A stretch of DNA of 6,642 nucleotides, taken from the NCBI GenBank assembly GCA_019454625.1, contig JACFNY010000114.1, positions 1 through 6,642 of the forward strand, written 5' to 3'. A program made the translations under genes and the position numbers. This document shows, in pieces, positions 1 through 5,682 of the stretch (position 1 is the stretch's first letter; the number at the start of each line of letters is the position of its first letter). This DNA comes from Sphingomonadaceae bacterium. Lineage in GTDB: Bacteria > Pseudomonadota > Alphaproteobacteria > Sphingomonadales > Sphingomonadaceae. The notes beneath the pieces were generated by a model, which was given only the letters and a program-made list of their open reading frames with translations, had not been told where the DNA came from and searched no databases.

Positions 1-1049
1 ACACGATGCGCGTGGTCTCCGAGATCACCGAGTCGAACGGCTCGTCGTCGATGGCGACGGTGTGCGGCGGGTCGCTTGCCCTGATGGACGCCGGCGTGCC
101 GCTGAAGCGGCCCGTGTCGGGCATCGCCATGGGCCTCATCCTCGAAGGCAAGGACTTCGCGGTGATCTCCGACATCCTCGGTGACGAGGATCATCTCGGC
201 GACATGGACTTCAAGGTGGCGGGCACCGAGCTCGGCGTCACCTCGCTCCAGATGGACATCAAGGTCGCGGGCATCACCGAAGAAATCATGCGCGTCGCGC
301 TCAACCAGGCGAAGGCCGGGCGCGCGCACATCCTCGGCGAGATGAACAAGGCGCTCGACGGCACGCGCACCGAGATGTCGGCGCACGCGCCGCGCATCGA
401 GACGATGTCGATCCCCAAGGACAAGATCCGCGAAGTGATCGGCACCGGCGGCAAGGTGATCCGCGAGATCGTCGCGGAAACCGGCGCCAAGGTGGACATC
501 GAGGACGACGGCACCATCAAGATCGCGTCTTCGGACCTTTCCAAGATCGAAGCCGCCAAGAACTGGATCATCGGCATCGTCGCCGAGCCGGAAGTGGGCA
601 AGGTCTACAACGGCAAGGTCGTGTCGATGGTCGATTTCGGCGCGTTCGTGAACTTCATGGGCGCCAAGGACGGCCTCGTCCACATCTCCGAGATCAAGGA
701 CGAGCGCGTCGCCAAGGTTTCCGACGTGCTGACCGAAGGCCAGGAGGTGAAGGTGAAGGTGCTGGGCGTCGACGACCGCGGTAAGGTCCGCCTGTCGATG
801 CGCCTCGTCAACCAGGAGACGGGCGAGGAACTGCCCGACACCCGTCCTCCGCGGGAAGAGCGCCCGCGCGGCGACCGTGACCGCGGTGGACGCGACCGTG
901 ACCGTGGCGGCGACCGTGGACGCGGCGGCCGCGACCGCGATCGCGGCCCGCGCCGCGACCGTGGAGAGGGCGGCGACCGCCCCCGCCGCGAGGAGTCGGG
1001 CGAGGCCGAAGGCGGCCTTCCGGACTTCATCGCCGGCGACCGCGACTGA
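1..1049 (+). CDS. pnp: Polynucleotide phosphorylase, C-terminal part (5' end outside window)
   Basis: PNPase is a trimeric 3'-to-5' phosphorolytic exoribonuclease of the cytoplasm and RNA degradosome. The gene is cut by the left edge: the reading frame is open through the first codon, and the first ATG (base 6) is internal, lying in the family motif around [11 protein letters not shown]. Counting from that Met, residues 1-100 are the end of the second RNase PH core. They include the phosphate-binding G-S-S-S (12-15) and the Asp-rich [13 protein letters not shown] (56-68), which holds the metal-binding aspartates. A KH domain follows, with G-T-G-G at 146-149, then an S1 RNA-binding domain at about 197-268. 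Residues about 279-330 form an Arg/Asp/Gly-rich tail, closed by a short acidic end. The stop is TGA at 1047-1049. A strong hairpin lies 10 bases downstream. Identification is near certain; the tail is low-complexity and not part of the core enzyme. Confidence 0.98.
   Translation, partial: TMRVVSEITESNGSSSMATVCGGSLALMDAGVPLKRPVSGIAMGLILEGKDFAVISDILGDEDHLGDMDFKVAGTELGVTSLQMDIKVAGITEEIMRVALNQAKAGRAHILGEMNKALDGTRTEMSAHAPRIETMSIPKDKIREVIGTGGKVIREIVAETGAKVDIEDDGTIKIASSDLSKIEAAKNWIIGIVAEPEVGKVYNGKVVSMVDFGAFVNFMGAKDGLVHISEIKDERVAKVSDVLTEGQEVKVKVLGVDDRGKVRLSMRLVNQETGEELPDTRPPREERPRGDRDRGGRDRDRGGDRGRGGRDRDRGPRRDRGEGGDRPRREESGEAEGGLPDFIAGDRD
871..957 (+). repeat. Imperfect GACCGTGAC/GGTGGACGC repeats encoding the PNPase RD/RG tail
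   Basis: Degenerate units of about 18-20 bases, each built on GACCGYGA followed by a GGY-rich segment, recur about four times. They encode repeated R-D-R-G-G and R-D-R-D-R-G blocks. The repeat is inside the coding frame and explains the low complexity of the tail. Such stretches tend to vary in length between strains by slippage; that is general knowledge, not seen here. Confidence 0.6.
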
Positions 1050-1059
1050 GCTGGCATCC

Positions 1060-1084
1060 GGGGAGTCGCCAAGGGCGGCTCCCC
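1060..1084 (+). terminator. Hairpin terminator of pnp
   Basis: GGGGAGTCGCC (1060-1070) pairs with GGCGGCTCCCC (1074-1084) across an AAG loop. This gives 11 base pairs including one G-U wobble. It starts 10 bases after the pnp stop. The bases just downstream are CCTGCTATATT, not a clean T-tract, although a run of six T lies 25 bases further on (1110-1115). The hairpin is strong enough that termination or 3'-end protection of the pnp mRNA is likely. Pure intrinsic termination is less certain. Confidence 0.7.
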
Positions 1085-1137
1085 CCTGCTATATTCCGCG
1101 GTTCGGTACTTTTTTGCGCCAAAGCGCGCGTTCGTGG

Positions 1138-1145
1138 TCTATAGC
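1138..1145 (+). promoter_or_regulatory. Possible -10 element for the nitronate monooxygenase-like gene
   Basis: TCTATAGC fits much of the alphaproteobacterial housekeeping -10 pattern (GCTANAWC, as described for Caulobacter). The best upstream partner, TTGCGC at 1114-1119, is 20 bases from TATAGC, which is longer than usual. The site lies between the pnp terminator and the next gene, where a promoter would be expected. The call rests on position and a partial match. Confidence 0.25.
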
Positions 1146-1202
1146 TCGCGAAACGGGGAGGCGCCGGAGGGGCGCTGCGGCTGAGAAACGACACAGTTTA
1201 CG

Positions 1203-2609
1203 ATGAAGCTTCTGAATTCCATCCGCATGGGCGGGCGCGAGCTGCTTCCGCTCGTCGAGGGCGGCAAGGGCGTATCCGCAACCAACCATGCGTCGTCGGG
1301 TGCGTGGGCCGCGGCGGGCGGTCTCGGAACGGTTTCGGCGGTGAATGCCGACAGCTATGACAGTCTCGGCAACATCATTCCCCAGATCTACCGCGGCCGC
1401 ACGCGCGGCGACCGCCACGAGGAACTGGTCGCCTACGGCATCGCGGGCGGCGTCGAGCAGGTTCGCCGCGCCCACGAGATCGCGGGCGGCGCGGGCGGCA
1501 TCAACATCAACGTGCTGTGGGAAATGGGCGGCGCGCAGCGTATCCTCGAAGGCGTGCTCGAAAAGGTCGGCGAACTCGTCGACGGCGTCACCTGCGGCGC
1601 GGGGATGCCCTACAAGCTGAGCGAGATCGCGGCGCGGCACCGCACCTACTACTACCCGATCATCTCGTCCGCGCGCGCCTTCCGCGCGCTGTGGAAGCGC
1701 GCGTACAGCAAGGCGTCCGAGTGGCTCGGCGCGGTGGTCTATGAAGATCCGTGGCTCGCGGGCGGGCACAACGGCCTTTCCAATGCCGAAGACCCGCTTC
1801 GGCCGCAGGACCCCTATCCGCGCGTCAAGGACCTGCGCGACACGATGCGCGAGGTCGGCATTTCCGACGACGTGCCGATCGTGATGGCGGGCGGCGTCTG
1901 GTACCTGCGCGAGTGGGAACACTGGGTCGACAACCCGGAGCTCGGCGCCATCGCCTTCCAGTTCGGCTCGCGGCCGCTGCTGACGCAGGAAAGCCCGATC
2001 CCGGACGTGTGGAAGCGCAAGCTGACGACGCTGAGCGAGGGCGACATCCTCCTGCAGGCATTCTCGCCGACGGGCTTCTATTCGTCAGCCGTGAAAACCC
2101 CGTTCCTCGAAGAGCTTATCCACCGCTCCGAGCGGCAGATCGGCATTTCCAGCGAACCCCACGACCACCGCACGCACCTGCTCGACGTGGGCGTGCCCGC
2201 GAACAAGAAATACTACGTCACGCGCGACGACCTGCTGCACGCGCGCGGCTGGCACGCGCAGGGCTATACCGAGGCGCTGAAGACGCCCGACGACACGCTG
2301 GTGTTCGAAACGCCGGAGATGGCGCGCACCGTGCGCAAGGATCAGGCCGACTGCATGGGCTGCCTGTCGCAATGCCGGTTCAGCGCGTGGGCCGAGCACC
2401 TGGAAAAGAACAGCACCGGGCGGCTCGCCGATCCGCGTTCCTTCTGCATCCAGAAGACGCTTCAGGACATCGCGCACGGCGCGCCGCCCGAGGACAACCT
2501 CATGTTCGCCGGCCACAGCGCCCACCACTTCTCGACGGACCCGTTCTATTCGAACGGCTTCATCCCGACCGTGAAGCAACTCGTCGAGCGCATCCAGACG
2601 GGTGACTGA
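1203..2609 (+). CDS. Nitronate monooxygenase-like flavin oxidoreductase with C-terminal cysteine cluster
   Basis: A 468-residue member of the NPD/2-nitropropane dioxygenase (nitronate monooxygenase) superfamily: FMN-dependent TIM-barrel enzymes that oxidise nitronates or act as NAD(P)H-flavin oxidoreductases. Visible family features are the N-terminal G-V-S...A-A-A-G-G-L-G-T-V-S (23-45), A-G-G-H-N-G with the putative catalytic His189, P-I-V-M-A-G-G-V (225-232) and the FMN-phosphate region F-G-S-R-P-L-L-T-Q-E-S (254-264). It is longer than the usual 320-360 residues. Residues about 275-468 form an extension containing C384-x2-C387-x3-C391-x23-C415, which may bind an iron-sulfur cluster (inference). 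ATG 1203 is chosen because an in-frame TGA at 1182-1184 blocks any earlier start; no good Shine-Dalgarno precedes it. It stands alone after the pnp terminator and converges on the lipoprotein gene. The true substrate cannot be read from the sequence, and the PfaD-like enoyl reductases are an alternative relative. Confidence 0.85.
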   Translation: MKLLNSIRMGGRELLPLVEGGKGVSATNHASSGAWAAAGGLGTVSAVNADSYDSLGNIIPQIYRGRTRGDRHEELVAYGIAGGVEQVRRAHEIAGGAGGININVLWEMGGAQRILEGVLEKVGELVDGVTCGAGMPYKLSEIAARHRTYYYPIISSARAFRALWKRAYSKASEWLGAVVYEDPWLAGGHNGLSNAEDPLRPQDPYPRVKDLRDTMREVGISDDVPIVMAGGVWYLREWEHWVDNPELGAIAFQFGSRPLLTQESPIPDVWKRKLTTLSEGDILLQAFSPTGFYSSAVKTPFLEELIHRSERQIGISSEPHDHRTHLLDVGVPANKKYYVTRDDLLHARGWHAQGYTEALKTPDDTLVFETPEMARTVRKDQADCMGCLSQCRFSAWAEHLEKNSTGRLADPRSFCIQKTLQDIAHGAPPEDNLMFAGHSAHHFSTDPFYSNGFIPTVKQLVERIQTGD

Positions 2610-2612
2610 GCC

Positions 2613-2900
2613 TTACCGATCGCGGCGGCAGCGATCGTATTCGCGCGAATCGCGCGGATAGCGGTCGCGGCAATACTTCTTGCTGCCGCGCTTGGCGTCG
2701 CCGTCCGTCACCGCGCCGTAGATCGCGCCGGCGGCGCCGCCTGCGATGGCGCCTTCCGTGGTGCTGACGCCCGGCACCACCGCGCCCGCGGCGGCACCGA
2801 CGCCCGCGCCCACGAGGCCGCTGTCCACCGTGCGGCTGCCGGTACAGGCGCCAAGCGCGAGCAGTGTGCCCGCGCCCAGTATGATCAGAGACTTACGCAT
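2613..2900 (-). CDS. Small glycine-zipper outer-membrane lipoprotein
   Basis: This 95-residue protein has a short basic N-terminus, a hydrophobic h-region and a lipobox ending L-G-A-C, with the lipidated Cys at residue 19. Residue 20 is Thr, not Asp, so outer-membrane sorting by Lol is expected. Residues 31-62 are a glycine zipper: G31-G35-G39, then G50-G54-G58-G62, each at exact four-residue spacing, as in the 17-kDa-antigen/Gly-zipper-2TM families that insert hairpins into membranes. The last 25 residues are very basic (K/R with D) and carry Cys77 and Cys91, which could form a disulfide in the periplasm. A good Shine-Dalgarno, GGGAGA (2907-2912), sits 6 bases before the ATG. The stop is 3 bases from the end of the convergent flavoenzyme gene. 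It lies 65 bases downstream of the dehydrogenase gene on the same strand and could be co-transcribed with it. The precise role is unknown; structural support of the envelope is a guess. Confidence 0.85.
   Translation of the reverse strand: MRKSLIILGAGTLLALGACTGSRTVDSGLVGAGVGAAAGAVVPGVSTTEGAIAGGAAGAIYGAVTDGDAKRGSKKYCRDRYPRDSREYDRCRRDR
2617..2637 (+). terminator. Hairpin just after the flavoenzyme gene, inside the convergent lipoprotein gene
   Basis: CGATCGC (2617-2623) and GCGATCG (2631-2637) form a perfect 7-bp stem with a GGCGGCA loop, starting 7 bases after the TGA of the flavoenzyme gene. A perfect 12-base palindrome, ATTCGCGCGAAT (2639-2650), follows directly. There is no T-tract. On the minus strand the same bases encode the last codons of the lipoprotein. 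Function as a transcript end is inferred from position. Confidence 0.35.
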
Positions 2901-2965
2901 GAAGAATCTCCCACAAAACGCCCCATTGCTGGGTCAACGCCGTGTGGGGGAAGCGGTTCCGCCTG

Positions 2966-3958
2966 TCAGAGCCAGCCTTCGAGCACCTGATCGGGCGGGC
3001 GGTGCCCATCCGCCCACGCGCGGATGTTGGTGACGACCTTGTCGCCCATCGCCTGCCGCCCCTCGAAGGTCGCCGAGCCCATGTGCGGCAGCAGCGTCAC
3101 GTTACCCAGCGGCAGCAGGCGCGGGTTGATGCGCGGCTCGTCCTCGAACACGTCGAGGCCCGCGCCCGCGATGACACCCTTCTCCAGCGCGTCCGCGAGC
3201 GCGTCCTCGTCGATGATCTCGCCGCGCGCGGTGTTGACGAGGTAGCCGTCCGGGCCGAGCAGCGCGATGCGCCGGGCGTCGAACAGGTGGCGCGTGTCGT
3301 CGGTGAGCGGGCAGTTGATGGAAACGATGTCCACCGCCTCGATCATGGCGTCGAGATCGTCCCAGTAGGTCGCGCCCAGCATCCCCTCCACCGTGTCGGC
3401 GAGCGGGCGGCGGTTGTGGTAGTGGATGCGAAGGCCGAAGGCGCGCGCGCGCGTCGCGATGGCCTGGCCGATGCGGCCCATGCCGATGATGCCGAGCTTC
3501 TTGCCGGTGATGCGGTGGCCGTGCACGTCGCAGGGCTTCCAGCCGTCCCACTTGCCCGAATAGAGCTGGCGGCTGCCTTCGGTGAGGCGGCGGGGCACCG
3601 ACAGGATCAGCGACATGGCGAGGTCGGCGGTGTCGTCGGTGAGGACGCCGGGCGTGTTCGTGACCATGATGCCCTTCGCGCGGGCCGCGACGAGATCAAT
3701 GTGGTTCACGCCGGTGCCGTAGTTGGCGATCAGCTTCAGCCGCGGCGGCGCGGCGGCGATGATATCCGCGTCGATGGCGTCGGTGACGGTGGGGACGAAG
3801 ACGTCGCAGTCGGCCATCGCGGCGGCGAGGGCGCCTCGCGTCATCGCCGTGTCGTCGGCATTGAGAACGGTATCGAACAGCTCGGTCATGCGCGCTTCGA
3901 CCGGTTGCGGCAGGCGGCGCGTGACGACGACGCGCGGGCGGCGGGGGCGTTCTTCCAT
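2966..3958 (-). CDS. D-2-hydroxyacid dehydrogenase (glyoxylate/hydroxypyruvate reductase type)
   Basis: A complete 330-residue NAD(P)-dependent D-isomer-specific 2-hydroxyacid dehydrogenase, the usual family length. It reduces 2-oxoacids such as glyoxylate or hydroxypyruvate to the D-hydroxyacid in the cytoplasm. The N- and C-terminal parts form the split catalytic domain, including N-Y-G-T-G-V-N-H-I-D (79-88). The Rossmann domain carries G159-M-G-R-I-G164. The catalytic triad is visible as Arg245 (N-T-A-R-G), Glu274 (V-F-E-D-E-P) and His292 (L-P-H-M-G-S-A-T). An R-R after the second beta strand (183-184, in H-N-R-R) favours NADP(H) over NAD(H) by family knowledge. The ATG at 3958 is kept because the first strand, R-V-V-V-T-R-R-L-P, follows it directly; only a weak GGGG precedes it. 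It is divergent from the SH3 gene. Formate or phosphoglycerate dehydrogenase is unlikely, since there is no ACT domain and the active site is reductase-like. Exact substrate is not determined. Confidence 0.93.
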   Translation of the reverse strand: MEERPRRPRVVVTRRLPQPVEARMTELFDTVLNADDTAMTRGALAAAMADCDVFVPTVTDAIDADIIAAAPPRLKLIANYGTGVNHIDLVAARAKGIMVTNTPGVLTDDTADLAMSLILSVPRRLTEGSRQLYSGKWDGWKPCDVHGHRITGKKLGIIGMGRIGQAIATRARAFGLRIHYHNRRPLADTVEGMLGATYWDDLDAMIEAVDIVSINCPLTDDTRHLFDARRIALLGPDGYLVNTARGEIIDEDALADALEKGVIAGAGLDVFEDEPRINPRLLPLGNVTLLPHMGSATFEGRQAMGDKVVTNIRAWADGHRPPDQVLEGWL

Positions 3959-3964
3959 GCCCCG

Positions 3965-3993
3965 TGGCTAGGATCGCCCCGCAGCGACGTCAA
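3965..3993 (-). promoter_or_regulatory. Possible promoter of the D-2-hydroxyacid dehydrogenase gene
   Basis: On the minus strand TTGACG (3988-3993) is a near-perfect -35 hexamer. At 17 bases lies TAGCCA (3965-3970), a poor -10, within CCTAGCC, which partly fits the alphaproteobacterial GCTANAWC form. If used, transcription would start at or next to the ATG, giving a leaderless mRNA. This agrees with the weak ribosome-binding site but remains unproven. Confidence 0.35.
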
Positions 3994-4030
3994 GGCCGCG
4001 GGATCAGGGCCGCGAGATAAAGGCAGGCGC

Positions 4031-4059
4031 TTGCATGGCGGGGCGGTTTCGATTCAATA
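4031..4059 (+). promoter_or_regulatory. Possible promoter of the SH3-domain protein gene
   Basis: TTGCAT (4031-4036) and TCAATA (4054-4059) are 17 bases apart and would place the transcription start at or within a base or two of the ATG at 4065. No Shine-Dalgarno lies close before that ATG. The -10 match is modest, so this is tentative. Confidence 0.3.
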
Positions 4060-4064
4060 GCGGT

Positions 4065-4565
4065 ATGAAACGCATCATCGCCTTGCTGCTCGCCGCCGCG
4101 TTCGCGGGAATGCCCGCGGCGGCGCAGGACACGGACGCCACCAAGGGGCTTTCCGGCCTGCCGACGCCGCGCTGGGTCTCCATCGCCTCGGGCGAGGCCA
4201 ACATGCGCGCGGGGCCGGGCGAAGCCTATCCGGTGACGTGGACCTACAGGCGCAAGGGGCTCCCCGTGGAGGTGATCCGCGAATGGGGCATCTGGCGACA
4301 GGTCCGCGACCCGGACGGCGAGACCGGCTGGATGAACAAGAACCTGCTCTCCGGCAAGCGCACGGCGATGGTGCGCGGCAAGGTGGCGAACCTCTATGCC
4401 CGCGCCGAGTTTTCGAGCCCGCCCGTGTGGCGCGCGGAGCCGGGCGTCGTCGCGGACATCCAGGTCTGCGACGAAGGCTGGTGCCGCCTCTCGCTCGGCG
4501 GACGCAACGGCTATGTGCTCGCGGTCGACCTGTGGGGCGTCTACAAGGGCGAGACCATAAACTAG
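4065..4565 (+). CDS. Secreted protein with two bacterial SH3 domains
   Basis: A 166-residue exported protein. Residues 1-21 are a classical signal peptide (M-K-R-I-I, then a Leu/Ala-rich core, then P-A-A-A-Q), with cleavage expected near A20-Q21. The mature part holds two SH3b-type units. The first is at about 37-103, with the hallmark A-N-M-R-A-G-P-G (45-52) and E-T-G-W-M (86-90). The second is at about 107-160, with A-N-L-Y-A-R, E-G-W-C-R and G-Y-V. Cys135 and Cys140 flank the E-G-W of the second unit and may form a disulfide. SH3b units usually bind peptidoglycan or cell-wall peptides in the periplasm. I see no catalytic domain. ATG 4065 is chosen because it gives a compact signal peptide. 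An in-frame ATG at 4035 has an AAAGG 12 bases before it and would add ten residues (M-A-G-R-F-R-F-N-S-G), a possible longer n-region. Its TAG stop overlaps the stop of the convergent DsrE gene. Probable cell-wall sensor or binder; function otherwise unknown. Confidence 0.88.
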   Translation: MKRIIALLLAAAFAGMPAAAQDTDATKGLSGLPTPRWVSIASGEANMRAGPGEAYPVTWTYRRKGLPVEVIREWGIWRQVRDPDGETGWMNKNLLSGKRTAMVRGKVANLYARAEFSSPPVWRAEPGVVADIQVCDEGWCRLSLGGRNGYVLAVDLWGVYKGETIN

Positions 4566-4951
4566 ACGAACAGCAGTTCGTCGTTCCGCGCATCGGCGAG
4601 GAAGGCGACGAGGCCGCCGGTTTCGACGCCCGCGATGAGGCCCGGCGCGCTCAGTCCGCAGAGGTGGATGCCCGATTCGCACGCCATCATCGGCAGGCCG
4701 ATCCCGACCGCCTGATCGAGAAGGTCGGAGAGCAGCGGCAGGCCGCCCGCCTTGCAGGCCTTGTCGCCCGCCCAGTGCCGCCCGGTCTGGAGCGCGCAGA
4801 CCGCCTCGCCCTGGAAGAACAGCCGCACCGGCCGCCCGAGCGCGGACGCGGCGAGCGCGAGGCTGAGGCCGCCGTGCAGGCGCGCGTGGTTCGCCTCGGC
4901 AAACACGAGCGCAAGACCTTGCTGTTTCACACGTTTCCGCACGACGGGCAT
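4562..4951 (-). CDS. DsrE-family protein (possible sulfur-relay partner)
   Basis: A 129-residue single-domain protein of the DsrE/DsrF/TusD fold: small cytoplasmic alpha/beta proteins that often carry persulfide sulfur on a conserved Cys. The family pattern is visible as G-L-A-L-V-F-A-E-A (12-20), the helix A-L-A-A-S-A-L-G (32-39), the strand P-V-R-L-F-F-Q-G-E-A-V (41-51) and the motif M-M-A-C-E-S-G-I-H-L-C-G-L (88-100). Cys91 occupies the place of the sulfur-carrying Cys in DsrE/TusD; Cys98, Cys52 and Cys66 are also present. The ATG at 4951 lies inside the end of the upstream MoeB-like gene (25-base overlap). It is supported by AAGGA at 4958-4962, 6 bases upstream. It is the last gene of the operon, and its TAG stop shares CTAG with the SH3 gene. 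Sulfur transfer is an inference from fold, Cys and neighbour; many DsrE-like proteins have no known function. Confidence 0.82.
   Translation of the reverse strand: MPVVRKRVKQQGLALVFAEANHARLHGGLSLALAASALGRPVRLFFQGEAVCALQTGRHWAGDKACKAGGLPLLSDLLDQAVGIGLPMMACESGIHLCGLSAPGLIAGVETGGLVAFLADARNDELLFV
4565..4582. terminator. Bidirectional hairpin at the SH3/DsrE convergent junction
   Basis: GACGAAC (4565-4571) and GTTCGTC (4576-4582) form a perfect 7-bp stem with an AGCA loop. For the SH3 gene it begins in the stop codon. For the minus-strand operon it lies in the last codons of dsrE and is followed by TAGTTTATGG, which is mildly T-rich. It is the only terminator candidate in a junction with no intergenic space. 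Confidence 0.35.
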
Positions 4952-5682
4952 CGGGGGTCCTTCGGCAGCCGCACGGTCCGTACCCGGGCGCCGAGCGCAT
5001 CATACAGCAAAACCCGCCCCGCAAGCGAATCGCCGAAGGACGCGATCTCGCGGATCACTTCCAGCGCCTGCATCGCGCCCATCACGCCGGTGAGCGCGCC
5101 GAGCACGCCCGCCTCGGCGCAGGTCGCGCCCTCGCGGTCCGCGGCCTCGCCGACGAAGCAGCGCCAGCAGGGCTTGTCCGCCTCCCAGCCGCGGAAGGTG
5201 GCGATCTGCCCCTCGAACGGCCCGACGGCGGCGGCGGCGAGCGGGATGCGCAGCGCGAGCGCGGCATCGGCGACGGCGCGGCGGGTCTCGAAGCTGTCGG
5301 AGCCGTCCGCGATGACGTCGTGGCCTGCCAGAAGCGCGGCCGCGTTCCCGGCATCGAGGCGGACGCGATGCTGCGCCACGGTCACGTCCGGGTTCAGCCG
5401 GGCGACCGCATCCGCTGCGCTTTCCGTCTTGGCGCGGCCGACGTCATCGGTGCCGTGCAGCACCTGCCGCTGGAGGTTGGAGAGGTCCACGGCATCGTCG
5501 TCGATCACGGTCAGATGCCCGACGCCCGCCGCCGCGAGATACTGGATGCAGGGGCTGCCGAGCCCGCCCGCGCCGACCACGGCGACGCGGGCGGCGAGCA
5601 GCTTCGCCTGACCGGCGCCGCCGACCTCCTTCAGGATGATGTGGCGGGCGTAGCGTTCGAGTTGCGTGTCGGTAAGATTCAC
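4927..5682 (-). CDS. moeB: MoeB/ThiF-family adenylyltransferase (HesA/MoeB/ThiF)
   Basis: A 251-residue E1-like enzyme that adenylates the C-terminal Gly of a ubiquitin-like sulfur carrier (MoaD or ThiS), for molybdopterin or thiazole synthesis. The start reads [12 protein letters not shown], typical of MoeB. The nucleotide-binding loop is G37-A-G-G-L-G42. D61/D63, S-N-L-Q-R72-Q and Lys85 match the ATP-site residues, and Asp129 lies in G-S-D-S-F, where E. coli MoeB has C-T-D-N-F. The structural zinc site is C172-x2-C175 with C245-x2-C248. Cys188 (A-T-C-A-E) sits at the conserved ThiF/MoeB cysteine. There is no C-terminal rhodanese domain, unlike MOCS3. The start is GTG, and the dut TGA overlaps it as GTGA, a coupling arrangement; only a weak AGGG precedes it. 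No moaD or thiS is in the window, so MoeB versus ThiF cannot be settled. MoeB is favoured by overall sequence. Confidence 0.93.
   Translation of the reverse strand: MNLTDTQLERYARHIILKEVGGAGQAKLLAARVAVVGAGGLGSPCIQYLAAAGVGHLTVIDDDAVDLSNLQRQVLHGTDDVGRAKTESAADAVARLNPDVTVAQHRVRLDAGNAAALLAGHDVIADGSDSFETRRAVADAALALRIPLAAAAVGPFEGQIATFRGWEADKPCWRCFVGEAADREGATCAEAGVLGALTGVMGAMQALEVIREIASFGDSLAGRVLLYDALGARVRTVRLPKDPRCPSCGNV

Noticed and set aside
605..1072. 155-residue Ser/Arg-rich minus-strand frame opposite pnp
   Set aside because: The Ser/Arg/Pro repeats are the complement of the PNPase Arg/Asp/Gly codon repeats, so it is a shadow frame.
1151..1190. TPP (THI-box) riboswitch, from CGGGG...GGCTGAGA
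   Set aside because: Only the first half of the motif is present. The CCTGATCTGG-TAAT-CC-GCG half is absent before or after the ATG, and the downstream gene has no thiamine link.
2932..2937. TTGACC (minus strand) as -35 of a lipoprotein promoter
   Set aside because: At 16-18 bases spacing there is no -10-like sequence, and the start point would fall inside or past the Shine-Dalgarno site.
2951..2964. Small hairpin (GCGGTTCCGC) after the dehydrogenase stop as a terminator
   Set aside because: The stem is only about 4 secure base pairs with a very tight loop and no T-tract. It is too weak, and read-through into the lipoprotein gene is just as likely.
3994..4014. Direct repeat GGCCGCG (14-base period) in the divergent gap as an operator
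   Set aside because: Seven bases of G and C recur easily by chance in this genome, and there is no dyad or further copy.
2942..4060. 372-residue open frame on the plus strand
   Set aside because: It is the antisense shadow of the D-2-hydroxyacid dehydrogenase, whose minus-strand frame has all family motifs. Long antisense frames are usual at this GC content.
4238..5611. 457-residue open frame on the plus strand, longer than any real gene beneath it
   Set aside because: It runs antisense to moeB and dsrE and out of frame through the SH3 gene. Its composition is Arg/Ala-rich with no recognisable domain, while all three overlapped genes are clear family members.
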